Notes: a model not told the origin generated them from the sequence alone. 64,000 bases of DNA from Prauserella salsuginis (GCF_024648885.1 NZ_JANBBF010000011.1:434001-498000), one strand, 5' to 3'; positions 1-9,165 are shown, counted from the stretch's first letter. Numbers and translations are program-made.

Positions 1-367
1 CGGCGGTATCCGCGACATGTCCAGGGTGCCGAGCGCCATCTGGATCGTGGACACCAAGAAGGAGCACATCGCCGTCGGCGAGGCGCGCAAGCTCAACATC
101 CCGGTCGTGGCGATCCTCGACACGAACTGCGACCCGGACGAGGTCGACTACCCGATCCCGGGCAACGACGACGCGATCCGCTCGGCCGCCCTGCTGACCA
201 AGGTCGTCGCCGAGGCCGCCGCCGCGGGCCTGATGGCTCGTTCCGGTCGCAACGGTGCCGCCCCCGAGGGTGAGGACAAGCCCGAGGCCGCTGCCGAGCC
301 GCTTCCCGAGTGGGAGCAGGAGCTGCTCGCCGGCTCCGAGGCCGCCGGGCAGAGCACCGCTTCCTGA
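1..367 (+). CDS. rpsB: 30S ribosomal protein S2, C-terminal part (cut by window start)
   Basis: The gene enters from before base 1; the first whole codon is at base 2 and the stop is at 365-367. The visible 121 residues carry the S2 signature stretch beginning [16 protein letters not shown], followed by the conserved [14 protein letters not shown] and the PGNDDAIRS motif. S2 binds the head of the 30S subunit and is needed for S1 or mRNA docking. An Ala/Glu-rich tail of about 45 residues follows the conserved core, as is usual in actinomycetes. tsf follows after 51 bp, the standard bacterial rpsB-tsf pair. Confidence 0.97.
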   Translation, partial: GGIRDMSRVPSAIWIVDTKKEHIAVGEARKLNIPVVAILDTNCDPDEVDYPIPGNDDAIRSAALLTKVVAEAAAAGLMARSGRNGAAPEGEDKPEAAAEPLPEWEQELLAGSEAAGQSTAS

Positions 368-418
368 TCCCGTACCGACACCACCTGCGCATCCAGCGAC
401 AGAGAACGGAAACGCACG

Positions 419-1243
419 ATGGCGAACTACACCGCGGCAGACGTCAAGCGCCTCCGCGAACTCACCGGCTCCGGCATGATGGACTGCAAGAAGGCGCTGG
501 AGGAGAGCGAAGGCGACTTCGACAAGGCCGTTGAAATCCTGCGCATCAAGGGCGCCAAGGATGTCGGCAAGCGGGCCGAGCGGTCGACCGCAGAGGGCCT
601 GGTGGCCGGCGCCGGCGGTGCCCTGATCGAGCTGAACTCCGAGACCGACTTCGTCGCGAAGAACGAGGAGTTCCAGCAGCTGGCCGACAAGCTCGTCGAG
701 GTCGCCCAGCAGCAGAAGACCGACGACGTCGAGAAGTTCAAGGCCGCAGAGGTCGACGGCAAGTCCGTCGCCGAGGTCGTCCAGGAGCTCTCGGCGAAGC
801 TCGGTGAGAAGCTCGAGGTCCGCCGGGTCACGTACTTCGACGGCAACGTCGAGACGTACCTGCACCGTCGCGGCTCCGGGCTGCCGCCCGCGGTCGGCGT
901 GCTCATCGAGTACACCGGCGAGGGCGAGGCGGCCGCCGAGGCCGCCCGCGGCGCGGCGCTGCAGGTCGCGGCGCTGAAGGCGCAGTACCTGACGCGTGAC
1001 GAGGTGCCGTCCGACGTCGTCGACAACGAGCGTCGGATCGCCGAGTCGACCGCCCGCGAGGAGGGCAAGCCGGAGCAGGCCTTGCCGAAGATCATCGAGG
1101 GCAAGGTCAACGCGTACTACAAGGACAACGTGCTGCTGGAGCAGCCGTCGGTCACGGACAACAAGAAGACCGTGAAGGCGCTGCTCGACGAGGCCGGGGT
1201 CACCGTGACGCGGTTCGCCCGCTTCGAGGTCGGCCAGGCCTGA
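419..1243 (+). CDS. tsf: translation elongation factor Ts
   Basis: This 274-residue EF-Ts is the nucleotide exchange factor that recycles EF-Tu-GDP. The N-terminal UBA-like domain begins [20 protein letters not shown] and continues into MDCKKALEE, and the core motif [14 protein letters not shown] (residues about 70-85), which contacts EF-Tu, is intact. The ATG at 419 follows a purine-rich AGAGAACGGAAA leader. It is transcribed after rpsB and is followed by a strong hairpin, so rpsB-tsf appears to be its own unit. Length and motifs are normal for an actinobacterial EF-Ts. Confidence 0.98.
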   Translation: MANYTAADVKRLRELTGSGMMDCKKALEESEGDFDKAVEILRIKGAKDVGKRAERSTAEGLVAGAGGALIELNSETDFVAKNEEFQQLADKLVEVAQQQKTDDVEKFKAAEVDGKSVAEVVQELSAKLGEKLEVRRVTYFDGNVETYLHRRGSGLPPAVGVLIEYTGEGEAAAEAARGAALQVAALKAQYLTRDEVPSDVVDNERRIAESTAREEGKPEQALPKIIEGKVNAYYKDNVLLEQPSVTDNKKTVKALLDEAGVTVTRFARFEVGQA

Positions 1244-1255
1244 GTCCGCTCGCAC

Positions 1256-1299
1256 GCATGTGCCCCGTCTCCCGCCAGGCCGGAGGCGGGGCACATGTG
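1256..1299 (+). terminator. hairpin after tsf
   Basis: CATGTGCCCCG at 1257-1267 pairs perfectly with CGGGGCACATG at 1287-1297, and an inner CTCC/GGAG pair tightens the loop. There is no clear U-tract, which is common for actinobacterial terminators. It separates rpsB-tsf from pyrH. Confidence 0.7.
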
Positions 1300-1358
1300 C
1301 GAGACCCACATCGATACCCCTCCGATCGCCGCCCGTAGACGCTGAAGGGACCCCGGAC

Positions 1359-2114
1359 ATGACCGAAGGACAGACCGACCGGCCCGGACGCGGATACCGG
1401 AGAGTCCTGCTGAAGCTCGGTGGCGAGATGTTCGGCGGTGGCTCCGTCGGCGTCGACCCGGACGTGGTCCACTCGGTCGCCGTGCAGATCGCCGAGGTCG
1501 TGCGTGACGGCGCGCAGATCGCGGTCGTCATCGGCGGCGGCAACTTCTTCCGCGGTGCGGAGTTGTCGACACGTGGACTCGACCGTGACCGCGCCGACTA
1601 CATGGCGATGCTCGGCACCGTGATGAACTCGCTGGCGTTGCAGGACTTCCTCGAGAAGGAAGGCGTGCCGACGCGCGTGCAGACCGCCATCACGATGGGG
1701 CAGGTCGCCGAGCCGTACATTCCGCGCCGGGCGGAGCGTCACCTGGAGAAGGGTCGCGTGGTCATCTTCGGCGCGGGCACCGGCATGCCCTACTTCTCCA
1801 CCGACACCGCCGCGGCCCAGCGTGCGCTGGAGATCGGCTGCGACGCCGTGCTGATGGCGAAGGCCGTCGACGGTGTGTTCACCGCCGACCCCCGGGTGGA
1901 TGCGAGTGCCAAGCTGTACGACGAGATCACCCACCGCGAGGTGCTCGAGCGCGGCCTCAAGGTGGCCGACACGACGGCGTTCAGCCTGTGCATGGACAAC
2001 AACATGCCGATCATCGTTTTCAATCTCCTCACCGAGGGCAACATCGCGCGCGCGGTCAGCGGTGAGAGGATCGGAACACTGGTCAGTACACCGACGAACC
2101 TGGAGCAGCCGTGA
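1359..2114 (+). CDS. pyrH: UMP kinase
   Basis: This 251-residue amino-acid-kinase-fold enzyme phosphorylates UMP to UDP with ATP in pyrimidine nucleotide synthesis. It shows the N-terminal [12 protein letters not shown] phosphate-binding segment, [13 protein letters not shown], and the late TADPR and NNMPIIVFN motifs typical of bacterial hexameric PyrH. I chose ATG 1359 because GAAGGGA lies upstream at about 1343-1349 and the protein then begins a few residues before the conserved core; the open frame extends upstream only into the terminator hairpin. It overlaps frr by four bases (GTGA), so pyrH, frr and cdsA are translationally coupled. Confidence 0.97.
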   Translation: MTEGQTDRPGRGYRRVLLKLGGEMFGGGSVGVDPDVVHSVAVQIAEVVRDGAQIAVVIGGGNFFRGAELSTRGLDRDRADYMAMLGTVMNSLALQDFLEKEGVPTRVQTAITMGQVAEPYIPRRAERHLEKGRVVIFGAGTGMPYFSTDTAAAQRALEIGCDAVLMAKAVDGVFTADPRVDASAKLYDEITHREVLERGLKVADTTAFSLCMDNNMPIIVFNLLTEGNIARAVSGERIGTLVSTPTNLEQP

Positions 2115-2668
2115 TCGACGAGACACTCTTCGACGCAGAAGAGAAGATGGAAAAGGCGGTGTCCCACGCCAAGGAGGAGCTGTCGTCGGTGCGCACCGGC
2201 AGGGCGAGCCCGGCGATGTTCTCCCGTATCACGGTCGAGTACTACGGCGCGCCGACTCCGCTGAACCAGATGGCCAGCATCAACATCCCCGAGGCGCGCA
2301 TGGCCGTCGTCAAGCCGTACGACGCGTCGCAGCTCGCGGCCATCGAGAAGGCCATTCGGGACTCCGACCTGGGCGTGAACCCGACCAACGACGGCCACAT
2401 CATCCGCGTCGTCTTCCCGCAGCTCACCGAGGAGCGGCGCAAGGAGATGGTCAAGGTCGCCAAGCAGAAGGGCGAGGAGGCCCGTGTCTCCGTCCGCGGG
2501 GTGCGCCGCAAGGCGAAGGACGAGCTCGATCGCATCGGCAAGGACGGCGAGGCCGGTGAGGACGAGGTCAACCGCGCGGAGAAGGAGCTGCAGAACCTCA
2601 CGGACAAGTACGTGGCGCAGGTCGAGGAGCTCGTCAAGCACAAGGAATCCGAGCTGCTCGAGGTCTGA
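2111..2668 (+). CDS. frr: ribosome recycling factor
   Basis: This 185-residue protein is the normal RRF length. RRF works with EF-G to split post-termination ribosomes. The sequence carries [20 protein letters not shown] near the N terminus and the conserved PYD, RKEMVK and [11 protein letters not shown] segments of the three-helix bundle. The start is the GTG at 2111, which overlaps the pyrH stop as GTGA. The stop overlaps the ATG of cdsA. Confidence 0.97.
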   Translation: MIDETLFDAEEKMEKAVSHAKEELSSVRTGRASPAMFSRITVEYYGAPTPLNQMASINIPEARMAVVKPYDASQLAAIEKAIRDSDLGVNPTNDGHIIRVVFPQLTEERRKEMVKVAKQKGEEARVSVRGVRRKAKDELDRIGKDGEAGEDEVNRAEKELQNLTDKYVAQVEELVKHKESELLEV

Positions 2669-3663
2669 TGCCGAACGTGACCGACGACCGGGAGCGGCGC
2701 TCCGGTGCTGCCGATCCTGGCCGGCGTCCGGACGAGAGCGACGACGCCGCAGTGTCCGAGCCGGGTGATCGACCGGGCCGGCCCGCCACACCGGGCGAGC
2801 CGTCCGGCCCGTCGTCGGCTTCCGACGAGCCGGTGCATCAGCCCGAGAAGAAGGGGAAGGCCGGGCGGAACCTGCCCGCCGCGATCGGCGTGGGCGTGCT
2901 GCTCGGCGGCGCGATCCTGACGTCGCTGTTCACGGTCCGGTACCTGTTCATCGGGATCGTCGCGATCGCGATCGCGATCGGCACGGTCGAACTGAGCAGG
3001 GCGTTCCGCAAGGCGGCCGACATCCGCATCGCGATGACACCGGTGCTGGTCGGCGGCCAGGCGATGATCTGGCTGGCCTGGCCGTTCGGCCGGGAAGGCG
3101 CGTTGACGGCGTTCGTCCTGACGGTGCTGGTGTGCCTGCTGTGGCGGTTGCCCGGCGGTGCGGACGGCTACGTGCGGGACGTGGGGTCGTCGGTGTTCGC
3201 GGCGGCGTATCTGCCGCTGTTCGCCTCGTTCGCGGCGATGCTGGTGCCGCCGGACGACGGGGTGGGCCGGGTCATTTCGTTCATGGTCGTCGTGGTCGCC
3301 TCCGACACCGGTGGGTATGTGGCCGGGGTGCTGCGTGGCAGACATCCGATGGCGCCGTCGATCAGCCCGAAGAAGACCTGGGAAGGTTTCGCCGGTTCAC
3401 TCGTCGCGGGCATCGCCGCGGGTTCGCTGGCGCTGGCACTGCTCGTCGACGGTCACGCCTGGCAGGGCGTGCTGTTCGGGATCGCGATCGTGCTGACCGC
3501 GACGCTCGGCGACCTCATGGAGTCGTTGATCAAGCGCGATCTCGGCATCAAGGACATGGGGAATCTGCTGCCGGGCCACGGCGGGCTGATGGACCGCCTC
3601 GATTCGCTGCTGCCGTCGGCGCTCGCGTCGTGGCTGCTGCTCAGCGCTTTCGTCCCGGCCTGA
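2668..3663 (+). CDS. cdsA: phosphatidate cytidylyltransferase (CDP-diacylglycerol synthase)
   Basis: This integral membrane enzyme makes CDP-diacylglycerol from phosphatidic acid and CTP, the branch point for phosphatidylinositol, phosphatidylglycerol and cardiolipin. Of 331 residues, the first 65 are a Pro/Ser/Asp-rich cytoplasmic extension common in actinomycetes. About eight hydrophobic segments follow. The CdsA signature is complete near residues 285-315: SLIKRDLGIKD, then LPGHGG and the terminal MDRLDS. The start ATG overlaps the frr stop by one base, so it is the last gene of the pyrH-frr-cdsA run. Confidence 0.96.
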   Translation: MPNVTDDRERRSGAADPGRRPDESDDAAVSEPGDRPGRPATPGEPSGPSSASDEPVHQPEKKGKAGRNLPAAIGVGVLLGGAILTSLFTVRYLFIGIVAIAIAIGTVELSRAFRKAADIRIAMTPVLVGGQAMIWLAWPFGREGALTAFVLTVLVCLLWRLPGGADGYVRDVGSSVFAAAYLPLFASFAAMLVPPDDGVGRVISFMVVVVASDTGGYVAGVLRGRHPMAPSISPKKTWEGFAGSLVAGIAAGSLALALLVDGHAWQGVLFGIAIVLTATLGDLMESLIKRDLGIKDMGNLLPGHGGLMDRLDSLLPSALASWLLLSAFVPA

Positions 3664-3718
3664 CGTCTCGTCGGCCGCGCCTTGTGGTGCTGGGCTGACA
3701 GGGGAGGCCCGTCACGGG

Positions 3719-4558
3719 TCAGTCGTCGTAGGGATCGTCGACCTCGGCGCGGCCGATACCCAGGTCCACGGGACAGCTGTGATCGACCACGGAGAACACG
3801 GCGCCGCCGGGGTCGGCGAGCACGGCGATCCGGCCGAACGGGGTGTCGAACGGCGGGGTGATCACCGACCCGCCGAGCATCAGGCTCTGCCCGGCCACCG
3901 CATCGGTGCCGCGGTGCGGGTCGACCTGCAGGTAGACCATCCAGTGGGGGCTGTAACCGGCCTGTTCGGGCGGCAGGACGTACCGGTAGATGACGGGTTC
4001 GGCGCCGAGCCGCCATTCGAGGTAGTCGATGCCGTCGGTGCCGATCTGCTGGCTGGTGTAGCCGAAGAGCTTGTCGTAGAAGTCGTCGGCGCGCGCGGCG
4101 TCGTGGGTGCCCAGGTCGGCGCTGCTGAAGCTGCCGGGCAGGGTCCTGGCGAACGTCCAGCTGTCGGTGATTTGCCAGAATACGACGGGTGCGCCGCTCG
4201 GGTCGAGTGCGTGCACGATGGCGCCGCGGTCGGGGATGTCGACGGGTCCGAGGGTGACGACGCCGCCGAGGTGCTGCACCCATTCCGCGGTGGCGGCGGC
4301 GTTGGTGACGGCCAGATGCGGCACCCACCCGGTCGGCTGGTTCCGGCCCACCTGGTACATGCCGCCGACTTCCCAGCCGTCGAGTGTCGCGATGTTGTAG
4401 CGGTGGTTGACGGTCGCGGGGTCCCGTTTGACGGCGAAGGTCCAGCCGAACAGTTCCTCGTAGTAGGCCCGTGCCGCGGATTCGTCGGGGGTGGCGAGCT
4501 CGATCCAGCACGGCGTGCCGGCGGCCAGGAATGCGGTGGGTTCGTTCGTGTCTGACAT
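3719..4558 (-). CDS. two-domain VOC (glyoxalase/dioxygenase fold) family protein
   Basis: This 279-residue protein consists of two tandem vicinal-oxygen-chelate modules. Each has the pattern CWIELATPDESAARAYYEELFGW (residues about 17-39) or its second-half counterpart LGTHDAARADDFYDKLFGYT (about 149-168). The family includes glyoxalases, extradiol dioxygenases and drug-binding proteins, and no substrate can be read from the sequence. The ATG at 4558 begins just before the first module. It is divergent from the methyltransferase at 4646, with a palindrome between the two genes. Confidence 0.85.
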   Translation of the reverse strand: MSDTNEPTAFLAAGTPCWIELATPDESAARAYYEELFGWTFAVKRDPATVNHRYNIATLDGWEVGGMYQVGRNQPTGWVPHLAVTNAAATAEWVQHLGGVVTLGPVDIPDRGAIVHALDPSGAPVVFWQITDSWTFARTLPGSFSSADLGTHDAARADDFYDKLFGYTSQQIGTDGIDYLEWRLGAEPVIYRYVLPPEQAGYSPHWMVYLQVDPHRGTDAVAGQSLMLGGSVITPPFDTPFGRIAVLADPGGAVFSVVDHSCPVDLGIGRAEVDDPYDD

Positions 4559-4597
4559 GGTCCCGAGACCCTTCGCCGCCGTCGTCCTCGAGCTGAA

Positions 4598-4615
4598 GCG
4601 TAAATGATCTTACGC
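4598..4615. promoter_or_regulatory. palindrome in the divergent VOC/methyltransferase promoter
   Basis: GCGTAA (4598-4603) and TTACGC (4610-4615) form a perfect inverted repeat with a 6-bp spacer. The right arm could serve as the -35 for a -10-like TACGCT at 4634-4639 (18-bp spacing), which in turn lies 6 nt before the GTG start at 4646. A repressor bound here would cover the promoter; which protein binds is unknown. Confidence 0.45.
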
Positions 4616-4645
4616 CCGGGGAAGCGACGTCGATACGCTGTGTGC

Positions 4646-5428
4646 GTGAACCGGCTCCTGCGCAAGACAGAGGTCTACCCCAGCCCGAACATCTGGTATC
4701 ACACCGGCACATACGAGCTGGAGAACCGGGTGCAGGACGCCGACGACGCGATCTGGGCCGAGCTGCGTGACAGGGTGCCGTGGACCGGCAGGGATGTCGT
4801 CGACGTCGGGTGCGGGGACGGTTTCCACCTTCCTCGGCTGGCGGCGGATGCACGGTCGGTGCTGGGCGTCGAGCCGCACGCTCCGCTGGTGCGGAAGGCG
4901 CGCCGGCGCATGGCCGCGTCGTCGAACGTCACGGTGGTGCGTGGCCGTGCACAGCGCATTCCGGTGCCCGACCGGTCCGCGGACCTCGTGCACGCCCGCA
5001 CCGCGTACTTCTTCGGGCCCGGCTGCGAGCCGGGACTGCGGGAGGCGGAGCGGGTGCTCCGGCCCGGCGGGGCGCTGGTGATCGTGGACCTCGACACCCG
5101 GCACGCGCCGTACGGCGACTGGATGCGCGAGGACCTGCCGCACTACGAACCCGACGCCGTCGATGGGTTCTTCGCCGACGCCGGGTTCGCGTGCACACGC
5201 GTGGAGACGCGCTGGGTCTTTCCCGACCGGGAGGCCGTGGCGGCTGTGCTGGGCATCGAGTTCAGTCCGCGGGTCGCCCGGCGCGCCGTGGGGGAGACCC
5301 TGGGCCGCCGCGCCGGCGCGGGCGGGCCGTTCGAGCTGCCGGTCGGCTACCGGGTGCTGGTGCGTCACAAGCCCGCCGGTCTCGTGATTCACCCTTCCGT
5401 CGACGGGGCTTCGCCGAGGATGCCGTAG
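4646..5428 (+). CDS. class I SAM-dependent methyltransferase
   Basis: This 260-residue protein has a Rossmann-type methyltransferase fold. Motif I is VVDVGCGDGFHLPRL (about residues 52-66), the acidic end of beta-2 is VLGVEPHAP, and motif post-I is in RIPVPDRSADLVHA. The layout resembles UbiE/Methyltransf_11 proteins, but the acceptor is unknown. I chose GTG 4646 because TACGCT at 4634-4639 is correctly placed for a leaderless transcript; the frame is open further upstream. The last 40 bp overlap the convergent end of the PadR gene. Confidence 0.83.
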   Translation: MNRLLRKTEVYPSPNIWYHTGTYELENRVQDADDAIWAELRDRVPWTGRDVVDVGCGDGFHLPRLAADARSVLGVEPHAPLVRKARRRMAASSNVTVVRGRAQRIPVPDRSADLVHARTAYFFGPGCEPGLREAERVLRPGGALVIVDLDTRHAPYGDWMREDLPHYEPDAVDGFFADAGFACTRVETRWVFPDREAVAAVLGIEFSPRVARRAVGETLGRRAGAGGPFELPVGYRVLVRHKPAGLVIHPSVDGASPRMP

Positions 5429-5994
5429 AGCGTGCGGCGGGCCTCGTCGAGCGCGTCGGTCGCACGGGCACGTTGGTCGCTGGAGGCGACCTGCGAGACC
5501 TGTTTGATCGCGACCATCAGTGAGCCTGCCGCCGCGCGGAGCCGGAGTTCGTTGGGGTCGGCGTCCTGGGTGAAGTGCTCCCACGGCGGTGTCCCGATCT
5601 TCTCCGCGGCGGCGCGGCCGTCGTCGGTGAGCTGGAACAGGCGCTTGCCGCCCTCCTCGTCGCCCTGGACGAGGCCTTCGTCGGCCAGCAGCTGGAGCGT
5701 GGGGTAGATGGAGCCGGGGCTCGGCTTCCAGAACCCGCCGCTGCGCTGGCTGATCTCGCCGATGATCTCGTAGCCGTGCCGCGGCTGTTCGGCCAGCAGC
5801 GTCAGGATGGCCGACCGCACGTCACCGCGCTTGCCGCGCCTGCCGGGGCCGCCGTGTCCGCGGCGGGGTCCACCCCGCCTGCCCGGGCCGAACTCGTGCC
5901 CGAACTCGTCGTCGAACGGGCCGCCGCGTGGGCCGAAGGCCGGGCGTCCGTGATGGTCGTCCGGTGTCATGAATCCGTTGAGTCGCCTTCTCAT
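5389..5994 (-). CDS. PadR family transcriptional regulator
   Basis: This 201-residue regulator has a Gly/Arg/Pro-rich N-terminal segment of about 55 residues, then the PadR winged helix: [19 protein letters not shown], with [16 protein letters not shown] as the recognition and wing region (about residues 57-107). PadR proteins usually repress a nearby or divergent gene and release on binding small ligands. ATG 5994 is preceded by AAGGA at good spacing; the frame is open a further 75 codons upstream, but that stretch covers the operator region and rlmN start and looks non-coding. Its neighbour in the opposite direction is rlmN. Confidence 0.87.
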   Translation of the reverse strand: MRRRLNGFMTPDDHHGRPAFGPRGGPFDDEFGHEFGPGRRGGPRRGHGGPGRRGKRGDVRSAILTLLAEQPRHGYEIIGEISQRSGGFWKPSPGSIYPTLQLLADEGLVQGDEEGGKRLFQLTDDGRAAAEKIGTPPWEHFTQDADPNELRLRAAAGSLMVAIKQVSQVASSDQRARATDALDEARRTLYGILGEAPSTEG

Positions 5995-6016
5995 GGTTGT
6001 CGTTCCTTTCACGATT

Positions 6017-6073
6017 GTTTCCGACAGGTCGACGATATATCGGAAACAGTCGCCGCGCAACATGTCGACATGT
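6017..6073. promoter_or_regulatory. palindromes between padR and rlmN
   Basis: Three inverted repeats occupy the 97-bp divergent gap. GTTTCCGA at 6017-6024 pairs with TCGGAAAC at 6040-6047, a CGATATATCG palindrome sits inside it at 6033-6042, and a perfect ACATGTCGACATGT lies at 6060-6073. PadR sites often contain ATGT/ACAT halves, so the last is the best autoregulatory operator candidate. The AT-rich TATA core could be the padR -10 region. Confidence 0.5.
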
Positions 6074-6091
6074 GGGACCATGGCGAGTGCT

Positions 6092-7198
6092 ATGACTGCT
6101 CTTCCCCTCGTTTTCGACGCGCCACGCCGCGGCCTGCCCGCGCGGCACCTCGCCGACCTCACGCTGGACGAGCGTGCCGAGGCCGTCGCCGAGCTCGGCG
6201 AGAAACCGTTCCGCGCCAAACAGCTCTCGCACCACTACTTCTCGCGGTTGACCGTCGATCCCGAGGAGATGACCGACATCCCGGCAGCGTCCCGGCAGAA
6301 GCTGGTCGACGACCTGATGCCGGAGCTGCTCACCGAGGTGCGTGCGCTCGACTGCGATGACGGCGAGACCCGCAAGATGCTGTGGCGGGCGCACGACGGG
6401 ACGACTCTGGAGAGCGTGCTCATGCGCTATCCGGACCGGGCCACGCTGTGCATCTCCAGTCAGGCGGGGTGTGGGATGGCGTGCCCGTTCTGCGCCACCG
6501 GCCAGGGTGGGCTCGACCGCAACCTGTCGACCGCGGAGATCGTGGACCAGGTGCGCTCGGCCGCCGCGGTGATGCGGGACGGCACGATGCCGGGCGGCGA
6601 GGGCCGGCTGTCGAACATCGTCTTCATGGGCATGGGGGAGCCGCTCGCCAACTACAAGCGGGTCGTCGCCGCGGTTCGACGGATCACCGAACCCGCGCCC
6701 GCGGGCCTCGGCATTTCGCAGCGTTCGGTGACCGTCTCGACAGTCGGCCTCGCGCCCGCGATCCGCAAGCTCGCGGACGAGCGCATGCAGGTACGGCTCG
6801 CCGTGTCGCTGCACACGCCGGACGACGAGTTGCGCGACACGCTCGTGCCGGTCAACAACCGCTGGGCGATCGACGAGGTGCTCGAGGCGGCGCGCTACTA
6901 CGCCGACACCTCCGGTCGTCGCGTGTCGATCGAGTACGCGCTGATCCGTGACATGAACGACCAGCCGTGGCGCGCGGACCTGCTGGCGAAGCGCCTGCGC
7001 AAGCACCTCGGCCACCTGGTGCACGTCAACGTCATCCCGCTGAACCCCACGCCGGGCTCGAAGTGGGATGCCTCGCCGAAGGACGTGGAACGCGAGTTCG
7101 TCCGCCGCGTCAACGACGGCGGCGTCCCCTGCACCGTGCGTGACACCCGTGGCCAGGAGATCGCCGCCGCCTGCGGCCAGCTGGCCGCGGAGGGCTGA
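6092..7198 (+). CDS. rlmN: dual-specificity RNA methyltransferase RlmN
   Basis: This radical-SAM enzyme makes 2-methyladenosine at 23S rRNA A2503 and at tRNA A37. Of 368 residues, the [4Fe-4S] cluster motif is C127, C131 and C134 in [17 protein letters not shown] follows, and the two mechanistic cysteines are in [10 protein letters not shown] and AACGQL near the C terminus. The ATG at 6092 gives the usual actinobacterial start [11 protein letters not shown]; an in-frame ATG at 6080 is the alternative. It sits between the divergent padR gene and a convergent GntR gene. Confidence 0.96.
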   Translation: MTALPLVFDAPRRGLPARHLADLTLDERAEAVAELGEKPFRAKQLSHHYFSRLTVDPEEMTDIPAASRQKLVDDLMPELLTEVRALDCDDGETRKMLWRAHDGTTLESVLMRYPDRATLCISSQAGCGMACPFCATGQGGLDRNLSTAEIVDQVRSAAAVMRDGTMPGGEGRLSNIVFMGMGEPLANYKRVVAAVRRITEPAPAGLGISQRSVTVSTVGLAPAIRKLADERMQVRLAVSLHTPDDELRDTLVPVNNRWAIDEVLEAARYYADTSGRRVSIEYALIRDMNDQPWRADLLAKRLRKHLGHLVHVNVIPLNPTPGSKWDASPKDVEREFVRRVNDGGVPCTVRDTRGQEIAAACGQLAAEG

Positions 7199-7214
7199 CG
7201 GCCCGACTGCGGGA

Positions 7215-7913
7215 TCAGCCTGCGCGCAGGTCGTAGAAGCGGCCGATGTGCACGGTCACCGCTTGCGACGCGCGCTGTGGGTCGCCTTGTTCGACGGCGC
7301 ACAGGATGTCGTGATGCTCCTCGGCGAGCCGGGCCGCGGTGTACGGCCAGCGCAGCATTCGCCCGTACCCGGAGTGCATCTCGCTCTGGACCGCGTCGCC
7401 GAGTGAGGTGAGCAGGAGCGTCGCCAGGTCGTTGTGGCCGGCGCGAGCCAGGCAGGTGTGGAACGCCCGGTCGAGCTCGCCGAAGTGATGGATGTCGATG
7501 TCACGCTGGGACATCGCCTCGACGATGCCGTGCAGCGGGTCGAGATCTTCGGGGGTGGCGTCGGTCGCCGCACGTGCCGCGACGGTGCTTTCGAGCTCGA
7601 GGCGGATGGACATCAGGTCGTTCGTGCCGAAGCCGGACAGGCTCATGTGGACCCGGACGAGCCTGTCGACCGAGGCGCCGCTGTGCTCGCTCAGGACATG
7701 ACGTTCGTCCGAGTAGTGCAGGACCCGCATCGATTCGAGAATCGCCAGGGCGTGGCGGACCTCGGGCAGTGTGGCGTCGAGACGCCGTGCCAGGTCCCGC
7801 TCGTGGGGTAGGCGATCCCCTGCCTCGAGTCGGTCGGCGGCGATCACGTCCTGGATGGCGGTGACGACCTTGCGGCGCGGTTGCAGGTAGCGAACATTGT
7901 CCGGCTCGTCCAT
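7215..7913 (-). CDS. GntR/FadR-family transcriptional regulator
   Basis: This 232-residue regulator has an N-terminal winged helix (about residues 10-75, with RLPHERDLARRLDATLPEVRHAL as the helix-turn-helix) and a C-terminal FCD ligand domain. The FCD metal-binding pattern is visible as the D-x3-H region ELDRAFHTCLARAGH and the later HHDIL and VHIGRFY. ATG 7913 is preceded by GAGGAGG at 10 bp; the longer frame upstream crosses its operator and is rejected. It lies directly downstream of the thioesterase gene on the same strand but has its own promoter with an internal operator at 7965-7977. It probably controls itself and the adjacent mutase cluster. Confidence 0.9.
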   Translation of the reverse strand: MDEPDNVRYLQPRRKVVTAIQDVIAADRLEAGDRLPHERDLARRLDATLPEVRHALAILESMRVLHYSDERHVLSEHSGASVDRLVRVHMSLSGFGTNDLMSIRLELESTVAARAATDATPEDLDPLHGIVEAMSQRDIDIHHFGELDRAFHTCLARAGHNDLATLLLTSLGDAVQSEMHSGYGRMLRWPYTAARLAEEHHDILCAVEQGDPQRASQAVTVHIGRFYDLRAG

Positions 7914-7964
7914 CGAAAAGTCGCCTCCTCGACAGCGTTGTCGGAACGCGAGCGTAGCTTGATA

Positions 7965-7977
7965 GTGGTACGACCAC
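7965..7977. promoter_or_regulatory. FadR-type operator, GTGGT-ACG-ACCAC, on the GntR promoter
   Basis: A perfect palindrome matching the TGGT-N3-ACCA consensus known for the FadR subfamily of GntR regulators. On the minus strand it overlaps the -35 and spacer of a promoter TTGTGG - 17 bp - TACGCT that reads into the regulator at 7913, so autoregulation is likely. Confidence 0.75.
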
Positions 7978-8013
7978 AATCGAGGACTGTCGGCAGATTC
8001 CACAGGCGCCGGA

Positions 8014-9048
8014 TCACAGCACCAGGTCGTCGTCCAGTGGTTGGAAGAAGCGATCCACGTCGGCGTCCGTGACGGCCGTCAGATCGGCGGGGTCCCATTT
8101 CGGTGTGTGATCCTTGTCGATCACCGCGGCGCGGATGCCCTCGGCCAGATCGGGGTGGAGCAGGAATCGGCTGCACACACGGTAGTCCTGCCGTAAGCAT
8201 TGGCCGATCCCGCTGTGCGTATGGGCCATCTCCATGGCCCGGAGCGTCACCTTGAGCGCCGTCGGAGCGCCTGCGCTGATCGCGTCGAGGGCGTCGACTG
8301 CCGTGGGCTCGGTGCGCCGGCTGAGGCGTTGCAGGATTCCTTCCACGTCCCGCGTCCCGTAGCAGTCGTCGATCCATGCCCGATGTGTCGGGAGTGCGGG
8401 CCGCGGCTTCACGGCGTACTCGGCCCCGACGGCGGTCGGCGGGCATCCGGCGGCGAGGTCTGCGACCAGCGGTGACAGCGACGACGACGCGACGACGTGG
8501 TCGGCGAGTCCGCAGTACACCGCGTCGTGTGCGTCGACGCGCTGTCCGGTCAGTGCGAGGTGGACGCCGATCCGGCCGGGCGCGCGGGACAGCAGCAGAG
8601 TACCGGCGACGTCGGGCGCGAGGCCGATCGCCACTTCCGGCATCGCCAGTGCGGCTCGATCACTCACGATCCGCACGCTCGCGTGGCAGCCGATTCCCAT
8701 GCCGCCGCCGAGTGTCAGGCCGTTCATCAGTGTCACCACCGGCTTCGGATAGTGGGCGATGCGCGCATCCAGCCGGTACTCCTCCCGCCACAGCAGCCGT
8801 GCCCGTTCGCGGTGGCCGTGTGCCGCGTCGTGTACCGCCACGATGTCACCGCCCGCGCAGAAGGTCCGGTCGTCGGAGGAGTCGATCACGATCGCGTCGA
8901 CGTCGGTGTCGCGTTCCCACCGCGTCAGTGCGTCGAGCATCCGCCGGATCATCGTGAGATCCAGTGCGTTGCGTGAGGTCGGACGGTCGAGAGTGATGCG
9001 TCCGACGGCTCCGTCGCGGCGGCAGGCGACCCCGTCCGGGTGGGTCAT
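8014..9048 (-). CDS. 3-hydroxyisobutyryl-CoA hydrolase-like (crotonase superfamily) thioesterase
   Basis: This 344-residue crotonase-fold enzyme is of the ECH_2/HIBCH type. The N-terminal half has NALDLTMI and FCAGGDI. The residues that mark hydrolases rather than hydratases are present as E138 in AMPEVAIG and D146 in APDVAG. HIBCH releases 3-hydroxyisobutyrate or similar 3-hydroxyacids from CoA. Divergent from the mutase cluster across a 117-bp promoter region, it may hydrolyse a hydroxyacyl-CoA such as 3-hydroxybutyryl-CoA, or serve valine catabolism. The exact substrate is not visible. Confidence 0.82.
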   Translation of the reverse strand: MTHPDGVACRRDGAVGRITLDRPTSRNALDLTMIRRMLDALTRWERDTDVDAIVIDSSDDRTFCAGGDIVAVHDAAHGHRERARLLWREEYRLDARIAHYPKPVVTLMNGLTLGGGMGIGCHASVRIVSDRAALAMPEVAIGLAPDVAGTLLLSRAPGRIGVHLALTGQRVDAHDAVYCGLADHVVASSSLSPLVADLAAGCPPTAVGAEYAVKPRPALPTHRAWIDDCYGTRDVEGILQRLSRRTEPTAVDALDAISAGAPTALKVTLRAMEMAHTHSGIGQCLRQDYRVCSRFLLHPDLAEGIRAAVIDKDHTPKWDPADLTAVTDADVDRFFQPLDDDLVL

Positions 9049-9098
9049 GACATCTCCTTCGTGGATTGCTCCACAGGTGGCCGCCTCGAGATTAGGCC

Positions 9099-9134
9099 TT
9101 GCCTCGCTGTCTGGCCAGTCCTATGGTCTGACCA
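9099..9134 (+). promoter_or_regulatory. mutase-cluster promoter with overlapping TGGT-N3-ACCA operator
   Basis: TTGCCT (9099-9104), a 17-bp spacer and TATGGT (9122-9127) make a good sigma-70-like promoter pointing at the B12-binding subunit gene. TGGTCTGACCA at 9124-9134 overlaps the -10 box and start site, so a bound FadR-type protein would block transcription. Confidence 0.7.
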
Positions 9135-9165
9135 CATCTCTGTCGTACCAAAACTCGGAGTTGAG

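Noticed and set aside
9061-9165. A second cobalamin riboswitch at the start of the mutase operon
   Set aside because: There is no GCCACTG box or B12 box in this leader; only a promoter and an operator are visible.
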